NCBI RefSeq assembly: GCF_019400745.1
Contig: NZ_WJIB01000012.1
Location: forward strand, 1 to 64,000
Source of the DNA: Cohnella sp. CFH 77786
GTDB taxonomy: Bacteria; Bacillota; Bacilli; Paenibacillales; Paenibacillaceae
Reading direction: 5' to 3'
Length of the DNA stretch: 64,000 bases
The notes below the pieces were generated by a model. The model did not search any database. It had not been told where the DNA came from and was given only the letters and a program-made list of their open reading frames with translations. The position numbers and the translations under genes are program-made. The first letter of the stretch is position 1. Every line of letters begins with the position of its first letter. Below, one piece after another: positions 32,057-38,998 of the stretch.

Positions 32057-32340
32057 TTGAAATTCCTTCCTGATTCCGGTAAAGTAAATGCAAGCCCAAA
32101 GGCGGCTGATGAACGCGCATGCCGGGCATGCCAGGGGGAAAGAGAATCCACCATTCGACTCCGGGACGCAATTTGAATGCGCAACCTAACCTACCAGTAT
32201 AGACGGCGTTTCCCACGCGTGCAGCGGGACGGGAAGCGCCGTTTTTTTCTTCCGGCCCGATTCGATCCGGCGTTATTGGCGTTACTAGAAGGTCAGTCGA
32301 CCCTTCGGGGATCCCAAACAAAACGGAGGCTGATCCACGC
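32057..32340 (+). promoter_or_regulatory. promoter and long structured leader of the sugar-nucleotide operon
   Basis: TTGAAA (32057-32062) and TAAAGT (32080-32085), 17 bases apart, predict transcription from about 32092, giving a leader of about 250 nt before the gene at 32341. The leader holds GCATGCC twice, GGGGGAAAGAGAATCC and AACCTAACCT, then an intrinsic terminator at 32203-32248. The pattern of promoter, folded segment and terminator suggests an attenuator or an unidentified riboswitch. It was compared by eye with the common riboswitch classes without a match. Confidence 0.5.
32203..32248 (+). terminator. intrinsic terminator inside the leader
   Basis: ACGGCGTTTCCC (32203-32214) and GGGAAGCGCCGT (32231-32242) pair through 12 positions, one a G-U wobble, and are followed by seven T. 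It lies 93 bp upstream of the first gene of the operon and downstream of its only visible promoter, so it should control read-through. Confidence 0.75.
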
Positions 32341-33384
32341 ATGAAAGCACTCTTCCTCGCCGGAGGATTGGGGACCAGGCTGCGCCCGCTCACGGAGAAT
32401 CTTCCGAAACCGATGGCATTGGTAGGGAACAAACCTTGGTTGGAGCATTTGCTCCTGCATTATAAAAAACAAGGCATCAGCGAGTTCGTGATCGCCGTGA
32501 AGCATTACCGCCAGATCATCGAAAGCCATCTCGGAAACGGTACCAAATACGGCGTGCGGATCGACTACGCGGTCGAAAAAGAGCTCCTGGGCACGGCCGG
32601 CGCGATCAAAAACGCGGAGCCGCTGCTTGGCGACCGCTTCCTCGTCGTGAACGCGGACATTATCCATCAGGTCGATCTGGCGGCGGCGCTCCGTTTCCAC
32701 GCGGTTAACGGGGGAGCCGTAACGATCTGCTTAACCGAAGTGGACGATCCTTCCCATTACGGAGTCGTGGAACAGGAAAGCGGCGGGCGGATCGTCCGGT
32801 TCGTCGAAAAACCAAAAAAAGAAGAGGCGCCGTCAAAACGGATTAACGCCGGCATATACATTATGGAACGCAGAGCGCTCGATCACGTGCCTGCGGGCCG
32901 CGCGGTATCGATCGAGAAAGAAACGTTCCCCCTGCTGATCGCAAACGGCAGCGGCGTCTACGGCCATCCGATCGGCGGCTATTGGATGGACATGGGCACG
33001 AAAGCCCGTTACCGTCAGCTGCACTGGGATTTGCTCGACCGCAGGTTCCCTCTGCCGATCGACGGGAAAGACGGGGATGAGAAAGGAATCTGGTGCGGAG
33101 AAAATGTCCGCATCGGCCACGGCGTCCTCTTCGTTCCTCCCGTCATGATCGGAAGCGACGTGACGATCGGGGATCGTTCGGTCATCGGTCCCTATGCGGT
33201 AATCGGCAACGGAAGCCGAATCGGAAGCCATGTCCGGCTGGTCGGTTCGATCCTGTGGGACCGCTGCAAAATCCGCAGCGGCGCCCAGCTGAACGAGTGC
33301 ATTTTCGGATCGGGCATGCATGTCGGCCCCCACATTCTTCACGAAGCGGTTTGCAATCGAATTCTGGAGGTGCAGCGCCAGTGA
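32341..33384 (+). CDS. sugar-phosphate nucleotidyltransferase (mannose-1-P guanylyltransferase / glucose-1-P type)
   Basis: About 347 residues. MKALFLAGGLGTRLRPLTENLPKPM is the nucleotide-binding start of the NTP_transferase family, with NADI near residue 103 as metal site. VDDPSHYGVVE and INAGIYIMERR follow in the normal order. From about residue 250 the sequence becomes a left-handed beta-helix (IGHGVLFVPPVMIGSDVTIGDRSVIGPYAVIG), as in GDP-mannose pyrophosphorylases. It activates a hexose-1-phosphate for the glycosyltransferase encoded next, overlapping by 4 bp. Exact sugar and base cannot be fixed by eye. Confidence 0.85.
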   Translation: MKALFLAGGLGTRLRPLTENLPKPMALVGNKPWLEHLLLHYKKQGISEFVIAVKHYRQIIESHLGNGTKYGVRIDYAVEKELLGTAGAIKNAEPLLGDRFLVVNADIIHQVDLAAALRFHAVNGGAVTICLTEVDDPSHYGVVEQESGGRIVRFVEKPKKEEAPSKRINAGIYIMERRALDHVPAGRAVSIEKETFPLLIANGSGVYGHPIGGYWMDMGTKARYRQLHWDLLDRRFPLPIDGKDGDEKGIWCGENVRIGHGVLFVPPVMIGSDVTIGDRSVIGPYAVIGNGSRIGSHVRLVGSILWDRCKIRSGAQLNECIFGSGMHVGPHILHEAVCNRILEVQRQ

Positions 33385-34568
33385 CCCTGAACGGACGTTT
33401 GCCTCAAATCGCCTATGTCAGCACGTACGTACCGAAAAAATGCGGGTTGGCCACTTACACCCACCATCTTCGCGACGCGGTGAACCTGGCCAAAGGAAAC
33501 CGTCCACAGGACCCGGTTATCGCCGTATGCAACGAGGAGGAACTTCCGGACTATCGGGAGCCCTGGATGTGGCCCCTGATCAAACCCGACGTCGAAGAGT
33601 ATCGGAGACTTGCCGAAACGGTGAACCAAAGCTCCGTCGACGTCGTTTCCCTGCAGCACGAGTTCGGGATTTTCGGCGGGGATGCCGGAAGCCACGTGCT
33701 GGAGTTCCTGAAAAGGGTCACCAAACCGGTCGTCACGACGTTCCACACGGTTTTCGAGCATCCGATGGAGCCCTACGCCGCGGTTCAGCAGCAGATCGCA
33801 GAGTGGAGCGACCATCTGCTGGTGATGAACCGCAAAGCGATCCGTTATCTTCACGATGGCTTCGGCATCCCGCCGGGGAAAATATCGTTCATCCCGCACG
33901 GGACGCCGGTGCCGAGCCGCTCGAACCGAGGCGTTACCCGGCGGGCCCAAGGCTGGGAGAACCGCAAGGTGCTGTTCACGTTCGGGCTGCTCGGCCGAAG
34001 CAAAGGAATCGAATTCGCGCTGCGGGCCATGGCCGGAGCCGTGCAGGCGGTGCCGGACCTGCTGTATGTCATTGCCGGCGCGACCCATCCGGAGGTTTGC
34101 CGGAACGAAGGCGAAGCCTATCGCGAGGAGCTGATCGCGTTAATCGAGGAGCTTGGCCTCAAGCATCATGTGCAGATGATCAACCGCTACATTCCGGAGG
34201 ATGAACTGTCCTCGCTCATTACCGCTTGCGACCTGTACGTCACTCCCTATCCCGGCATGCAGCAGATCACGAGCGGAACGCTCGCCTATGCGGCGGGCCT
34301 GGAACGTCCGATCCTTTCCACGCCTTATTGCTATGCCCGCGACCTCGTGCAGGGCCATGAGGAAATGCTCCTCCCCTACGGCGACGTACAGGCTTGGAGC
34401 GCCAAAATCATCGAATTGTTCTCCTATCCGGGCTTGCTCGCCCGATGGGAGCGCGTCATCATGGAAATCGGCCGATCGATGCATTGGCCGCAGGTGGGAG
34501 CGCAGCACCTGGACCTGTTCGCGCAAGTTTCCATGGCACATGAGGTGAAAATCGCCGATGTCGGCTGA
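33381..34568 (+). CDS. family 4 glycosyltransferase
   Basis: About 395 residues with a GT-B fold. The N-domain opens IAYVSTYVPKKCGLATYTHHL and holds VVSLQHEFGIFGG. The C-domain reads VLFTFGLLGRSKGIEFALRAM and ITSGTLAYAAGLERPILST, where the usual EGFG-like donor loop is replaced by ITSGTL. Retaining GT4 enzymes often use GDP-mannose or UDP-glucose, in line with the nucleotidyltransferase just upstream. GTG 33381 overlaps the previous stop (GTGA) and follows GGAGGTG, so translational coupling is likely. The next gene overlaps its end by 11 bp. Confidence 0.87.
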   Translation: MTLNGRLPQIAYVSTYVPKKCGLATYTHHLRDAVNLAKGNRPQDPVIAVCNEEELPDYREPWMWPLIKPDVEEYRRLAETVNQSSVDVVSLQHEFGIFGGDAGSHVLEFLKRVTKPVVTTFHTVFEHPMEPYAAVQQQIAEWSDHLLVMNRKAIRYLHDGFGIPPGKISFIPHGTPVPSRSNRGVTRRAQGWENRKVLFTFGLLGRSKGIEFALRAMAGAVQAVPDLLYVIAGATHPEVCRNEGEAYREELIALIEELGLKHHVQMINRYIPEDELSSLITACDLYVTPYPGMQQITSGTLAYAAGLERPILSTPYCYARDLVQGHEEMLLPYGDVQAWSAKIIELFSYPGLLARWERVIMEIGRSMHWPQVGAQHLDLFAQVSMAHEVKIADVG

Positions 34569-35817
34569 GAGAGCCGTGCTGCAGCGCCATGCGCCGCCCT
34601 CTTTCGCCCATCTGCGCCGTTTGACGGACGATACGGGACTTCTGGAGCATGCGCTCGGCCGCATTCCGCGCCGCGTCGAAGGCTATACGACGGACGACAA
34701 CGCCCGCGCCCTCTGGGTCGTGACCGAATGGCTGTCTCTGGGAAATGATGCGATCAGCTTCGATGACCGGGCCAAATTGACGGAGCTGGCGGAAGTTTAC
34801 ATGGCCTTTCTCTTATGGAACCAGCGGGAGGACGGCTGGTGGCATAACAACGTCGCGTACAACCGGACGCCGGAACCGGAGGCGCTGTCGCACGACTGCC
34901 AGGGCCGAGCCGTCTGGGCGGTCGCCGACGCTTGGGTGCGTCTCGAAGGCTCGCTTCCGAACACGGCCCACGTGATGGTGCAGCGTGCGATGCCGACGCT
35001 GAGCCGGATCGATTCGCGGCGGGGCCAGGCGTTTACGATGGCCGCTTGCGCCCATATGCTCGAAGCCCATGCGAACGGGACGATCGAGCTTCCGGGTTCG
35101 TGGAAGGAAGAGATGATCGAGCACATGGAAAAATACGAGAGGGTGATGAACGAGGAATTCCGGCATTTTGCAGGAGGCAGCTGGCGCTGGTTCGAGCCGG
35201 CCATGACCTACAGCAACGGAGTGCTGCCCTGGGCGATGCTGCGGACCTACCGCATCACGGGTCGGCAGGAAACGCTGCGGAACGGGCTCGACAGCCTCGC
35301 CTTCCTGCTGCAGATGATGACGGCGGAAGAAGGCTGGCTGCGGCCGATCGGCAACGACGGCTGGGGCACGCCGCATTCCGTCAGCCGCTGGGATCAGCAG
35401 CCGCTTGAGATGTTCAAGCTGGCGCTGGCGCTCGAGGAAGCGGCGATCGCGCTCACGCAAGCGGCCAAGGAGGATGCCGGAGAGCCGGACCCGCTCGTCG
35501 CGAGCGCGTCCGTGGCGAAAGCGGCCGGACGCGCCGGGCCGATATCCGAGCGTAGACGAGGAGGCGTAATCTTGGACCGATTTCCGGTCGAAGGCGATTC
35601 ATCCCCGGCCGAGAAAATCGTCCATTTGAGGGACATGCGGGATTCGGCTCTCGCCTGGTTTTACGGCCATAACGACAAGCGGGAGCCGATGTGCGACCCT
35701 CGCGACGGCAGCTGCTGCGACGGGCTGATGGAATCCGGGCCTAACATCAACTGCGGGGCGGAGGCGACGATCTCCTATTTGATGACGGAGGCTTTGTGCC
35801 GCAGGCCGGGAATTTGA
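34558..35817 (+). CDS. six-hairpin glycosidase-like protein linked to the glycosyltransferase
   Basis: About 419 residues, helical and tryptophan-rich, with a repeating pattern expected of an (alpha/alpha)6 barrel: GYTTDDNARALWVVTEWL, DGWWHNNVAYNRTPEPEALSHDCQGRAVWAVADAW, GGSWRWFEPAMTYSNGVLPWAMLR, WGTPHSVSRWDQQPLEM. The paired aspartates in TTDDNAR and the glutamate in RWFEP are candidate active-site residues. I associate this type with proteins encoded beside GT4 genes and annotated loosely as glycosyltransferases; true activity (hydrolase, phosphorylase or transferase) is unknown. No signal peptide, so cytoplasmic. Last gene of the three-gene operon. Confidence 0.7.
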   Translation: MSAERAVLQRHAPPSFAHLRRLTDDTGLLEHALGRIPRRVEGYTTDDNARALWVVTEWLSLGNDAISFDDRAKLTELAEVYMAFLLWNQREDGWWHNNVAYNRTPEPEALSHDCQGRAVWAVADAWVRLEGSLPNTAHVMVQRAMPTLSRIDSRRGQAFTMAACAHMLEAHANGTIELPGSWKEEMIEHMEKYERVMNEEFRHFAGGSWRWFEPAMTYSNGVLPWAMLRTYRITGRQETLRNGLDSLAFLLQMMTAEEGWLRPIGNDGWGTPHSVSRWDQQPLEMFKLALALEEAAIALTQAAKEDAGEPDPLVASASVAKAAGRAGPISERRRGGVILDRFPVEGDSSPAEKIVHLRDMRDSALAWFYGHNDKREPMCDPRDGSCCDGLMESGPNINCGAEATISYLMTEALCRRPGI

Positions 35818-35835
35818 AACGGTTTGCCAAATCGC

Positions 35836-35880
35836 AAAGAAGAAGGTGCCCGCAGCCGTTGCTGCCGGGCACCTTCTTGC
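35836..35880. terminator. strong convergent hairpin
   Basis: AAGAAGGTGCCCG (35840-35852) and CGGGCACCTTCTT (35866-35878) are a perfect 13-bp stem, extended inside by CAGC/GCTG. It lies between the plus-strand operon and the minus-strand pseudouridine synthase. T-rich sequence is short on both sides. Confidence 0.65.
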
Positions 35881-37062
35881 TTACCGTTTTCGGAGTTTCT
35901 CGAGCGCCTGGGTGAAATCGTCCGGAAGCGGAGCGCGGACCTGCTGCCGCTCTCCCGTCCACGGATGCTGCCAAATGAGCTGTTCTCCGTGCAGCGCTTG
36001 GCGGGACATGATTTTGCGCGTGCCGCCGTACATGCCGTCTCCGGCCAGCGGATGGCCGATCGCGGCCAGATGGACGCGGATTTGATGCGTACGCCCGGTT
36101 TCCAGCCGCAGCCGAACGAGCGTATGGTCCCCGAAACGTTCGACAACCTGGTAATGCGTCACCGCGGGGTCGCCGGTTTCGCTGACCCGGCGCCTGGTCG
36201 AGTGGTGGCGATCCTGTCCGATCGGCTTGTCGATCGTTCCCTTGTCCTGGGGGATGACGCCTTCCGCCAAGGCGAGATAGATGCGTTCGATTTTTTTCTC
36301 CCGCATCGCCTTGTCGTACTGGTAGTGGGCAAATTCGTTCTTGGCGTACAGAACGGGGCCCGTCGTTTCCTTATCGATCCGGTGGATGTGACGGACCCGC
36401 AAGGTTTGCCCGCTCATCTCATAATAAGCCGCGACGCCGTGCGCCAGCGTCCGGCGCTGGCCTTGCTCGCTCGGATGCACTTCGATGCCGGAAGGCTTGT
36501 TGACCACGAGCGTAAACTCATCCTCGTAGAGGATATTGAGCTCCATCCAGTCGGGCGGGAAGTCGAGACGTTCCCGCGGGAACAGGTGCAGCCGCAAAAC
36601 AGGACCTTGCAGCAGCAGCCCTCTGCCGTGCACCAGCTTGGAGGCTAGTTTCGGCGGAAGCGGCAGCTGCTTCAGCACGGCTTGCATCGGAGCACCGGCG
36701 AGCGTGTCGGGCAGCCGGATTTCCATCCATTCGCCCTTGATCCGGCCCATCTTAAGCCCGGCGGCCGCTCCCCCGGCGCTGCGCGCGTTACCTTCGCCCG
36801 AACCTCCGCGGGCGGGCGGCTTGCCGGTCCGGGTACCGCCCAAACGCGGGGAAAGCCGGTCTTGGCTTCCCTCCGAACGCGCTCCCTTGTCCGTTCTTCC
36901 GCCTAGCTCCGGCTCCCGTTTCCGATCCGTCTGCCGGAGCGTTCCCCTGTCCGTCCTTCCGACCGGCTCCGATCTCCGTTTACGATCCGATCGGCTGTCC
37001 CTTCTCTCCCCGCCATCCCCTCGATCGGGTCTGCGGGGGCCGCTGCGCCCGGTTCCTCTCAT
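35881..37062 (-). CDS. RluA/RluD family RNA pseudouridine synthase with basic N-terminal extension
   Basis: About 393 residues. From about residue 113 it is an RluA-type synthase. An S4-like region comes first, then ILYEDEFTLVVNKPSGIEVHP and HIHRIDKETTGPVLYAKN, with the catalytic aspartate in HRIDKE. RTHQIRVHLAAIGHPLAGDGMYGG follows. It would isomerise uridine in rRNA or tRNA. Residues 1-112 are an arginine-, glycine- and serine-rich tail with repeats around GRTDRGTLRQTDRKRE and GGRTDKGARSEG. ATG 37062 is chosen because GGAGG lies 7 bases upstream; ATG 36726, at the start of the conserved part, has only weak AAGGGCGA. If 36726 is the true start the tail is not made, but no stop interrupts it. 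Confidence 0.82.
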   Translation of the reverse strand: MRGTGRSGPRRPDRGDGGERRDSRSDRKRRSEPVGRTDRGTLRQTDRKREPELGGRTDKGARSEGSQDRLSPRLGGTRTGKPPARGGSGEGNARSAGGAAAGLKMGRIKGEWMEIRLPDTLAGAPMQAVLKQLPLPPKLASKLVHGRGLLLQGPVLRLHLFPRERLDFPPDWMELNILYEDEFTLVVNKPSGIEVHPSEQGQRRTLAHGVAAYYEMSGQTLRVRHIHRIDKETTGPVLYAKNEFAHYQYDKAMREKKIERIYLALAEGVIPQDKGTIDKPIGQDRHHSTRRRVSETGDPAVTHYQVVERFGDHTLVRLRLETGRTHQIRVHLAAIGHPLAGDGMYGGTRKIMSRQALHGEQLIWQHPWTGERQQVRAPLPDDFTQALEKLRKR

Positions 37063-37412
37063 GCTGCATCCTCCGTTCCGTGCCCCGCTTCCGCCGCAGA
37101 GCCGTCGCCGACCAATATAAGGGAAGACACCCGGAAAGTCAAATGCCGGCAATCTTGCTCCCCAAACGCGGACAGGGTTGTCCCCGTTACATCTTTCGCG
37201 TTCTCCGGTTGAAAACGGACACCTTTCGAGCTCCCCGCAGCACCCGCAAATCGTCGGAATTTTTGCCGAGATAACCGGAACGGGCACGGAAAGTCCCGCT
37301 TTCGGGGCTAACCGCCATTATCCTTCAAAATAACACCGTTGCCACTTTCTGGACAAGGCGCTAACGTGATGAATAGGGGCTTGTCCCCAACATCTCGCGG
37401 GAGGGAATCGGA

Positions 37413-37712
37413 ATGGACATCCAGGAAGAAGAAGTAGCAGCGGTAGAAGAATTGGAAGCGGATGCAACGGCGGAGGAAGAAGCCGAAATCGCAGCGGAAG
37501 CGGTGACCGAAGAAACCGAAGCGGCGGCGGAAGTTTCCGAAGAATCGGAAGCAGTCGCCGAAATCCATGCGGAAGCGACCGAAGAAGCCGCCTACGAAGT
37601 TACAGAGGAAACCGTTGCCGAGGAAGCGGTTGCGGAAGCCGATGAACCGGGACTGGCGGAAGTCGCCGCCGACACGCAGGAAACGGCCGAATCCGAGGAA
37701 GTCGGAGACTAA
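37413..37712 (+). CDS. small highly acidic low-complexity protein
   Basis: 99 residues, about 40 percent glutamate plus aspartate and about 30 percent alanine, with only one histidine and no lysine or arginine. It starts MDIQEEEVAAVEELEADA and continues with EAAAEVSEE-type imperfect repeats, predicting an extended helix or a disordered acidic chain. GGGAGGGAATCGG gives a strong ribosome site and a terminator follows 33 bp after the stop, which support a real gene despite its composition. Function unknown; binding to basic proteins or ribosomal factors is conceivable but not shown. It lies divergent to the arginine-rich pseudouridine synthase. Confidence 0.65.
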   Translation: MDIQEEEVAAVEELEADATAEEEAEIAAEAVTEETEAAAEVSEESEAVAEIHAEATEEAAYEVTEETVAEEAVAEADEPGLAEVAADTQETAESEEVGD

Positions 37713-37744
37713 GTTGATGCTTGCCGACGATTGCGACAGTTCAT

Positions 37745-37780
37745 AGGGGAGCCGGGCGTTTACGGATGCCGGCTCCCCTT
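37745..37780 (+). terminator. GC-rich terminator hairpin
   Basis: GGGGAGCCGG (37746-37755) and CCGGCTCCCC (37769-37778) form a perfect 10-bp stem just after the acidic-protein gene. Only two T follow on the plus strand, so termination efficiency is uncertain. Confidence 0.6.
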
Positions 37781-37789
37781 GGCGATCGC

Positions 37790-38461
37790 CTAACGTTGTC
37801 CCCGCAGCAAACTTTTCAATGCCCACTTGCGCTCCTTGCGCTTCATATAACGGGGCAGCGACGCGTACAGCTCGCGGCATTCCCGGAACGCCGAGGCCGC
37901 CTCTTCCCTTTTGCCCAACTCCGCATAGAGGGATCCAAGACGGTAGTAGGCTTCGCAAGAAGAAGAATTGACCTCCTTGAAAGCTTCCAGATAACCTAGC
38001 GCTTTGGCCGGATCCGCTTTGGACCAGGCTTCTCCCAAACGCAAGTAAGGCTGGCCATATTTGACCCTAGGGCTGATGGAAAGCGCCCTCCGCATCGCTT
38101 CTTCCCCTTCCGGAAGCCGTCCGAGCGCCAACTCGCACGTACCGAGGTCGCTCCAATATTCCGCGGAATGTTCGGATTGGGACTGGATCCCCAGAAGGAC
38201 CTCGCGCGCCTGCGCGAATTGGCGGCCCTCGATCAGAAGGCGGGCGAGCTCGGATTTCGCCGACACGTCATAAGGGCTCATTTGAAGCTGACGTCTCCAT
38301 TTGGCAATGGCGCTTCGCCTGCGGAAAGGGCGGACGATGCTCGGCGACAGGCCGATAAACCGCCTTTCGAGCAGATACAGCACCGCCAGAAGCACCAGAA
38401 TGGCGACGAACGGATTGCCGAATAACCACCAGAGCGCGCCGAACAACAGAAACAGTTTCAC
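37790..38461 (-). CDS. membrane-anchored TPR protein
   Basis: About 223 residues. One N-terminal hydrophobic segment (residues 3-30) is followed by a basic stretch and three to four TPR units, for example AEYWSDLGTCELALGRLPEGEEAMRRAL, GQPYLRLGEAW and AYYRLGSLYAELGKREEAASAFREC. TPRs hold partner proteins; which ones is unknown. GGAGGAGGG precedes the GTG start at 38461. It looks monocistronic. Confidence 0.75.
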   Translation of the reverse strand: MKLFLLFGALWWLFGNPFVAILVLLAVLYLLERRFIGLSPSIVRPFRRRSAIAKWRRQLQMSPYDVSAKSELARLLIEGRQFAQAREVLLGIQSQSEHSAEYWSDLGTCELALGRLPEGEEAMRRALSISPRVKYGQPYLRLGEAWSKADPAKALGYLEAFKEVNSSSCEAYYRLGSLYAELGKREEAASAFRECRELYASLPRYMKRKERKWALKSLLRGQR

Positions 38462-38469
38462 AGCCGCCC

Positions 38470-38998
38470 TCCTCCCGCCGTCTTTCCATGATTCGCTTTG
38501 TTCGTTTTATTCATCATATCACAATATTCCATCGCGCAATCGGGTTGAAGTCTGATACGGTTCGATTGGTTCGATTGTGTGGTTCCTTTCTCGATTTTTT
38601 CCCGGTTATCCATAATCCCTTTCGCTCAGACCCGCTTCGAGCCGCTGTCCCCTTCGCTCAGTTTGATCGCACATGAAGGCTGGCAATATCCTTCTGATTT
38701 CAACCGACAACAAATGATCTGTGAACGGAATTGCACCGAAAAAAATCCCAAAAGCATGAAAGGGGGATCGCGAGCAGCTCGAGTTACTCGATTTTTTCGA
38801 ACAACTCCTCTGCCCGAAGCCCCGCTCAGCCAGCACCATGATATGCTTCGCCGTCCTCCATTCATCGACAGCCTCATCCTGAGCAAAAGGGATAGTGACA
38901 CAAGCGAGGAAAAACCCATGACCGATAAGGCCACGGGTTGAATTCGGTTCGGTGTGACGCCATAGGACTCGAAATGGGCGAATAGGGGCAAATACCGG
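38470..38998. other. intergenic region without a supported gene
   Basis: About 530 bp, lower in GC than the neighbours. Open frames of up to about 120 codons exist on both strands but lack ribosome binding sites and have odd composition. Neither strand gives a recognisable protein. It may be a decayed gene. No clear terminator or palindrome was found. Confidence 0.4.

Noticed and set aside
32092..32250. c-di-AMP (ydaO), c-di-GMP, glycine, cobalamin or TPP riboswitch in the leader
   Set aside because: Only short chance matches (for example CTAACCT) to the ydaO consensus were seen; the ordered core motifs of each class are missing.
38579..38991. Protein-coding genes in the gap before hrpB
   Set aside because: Frames on both strands (38579-38941 plus, 38626-38991 minus) overlap each other, lack ribosome sites and resemble nothing known.
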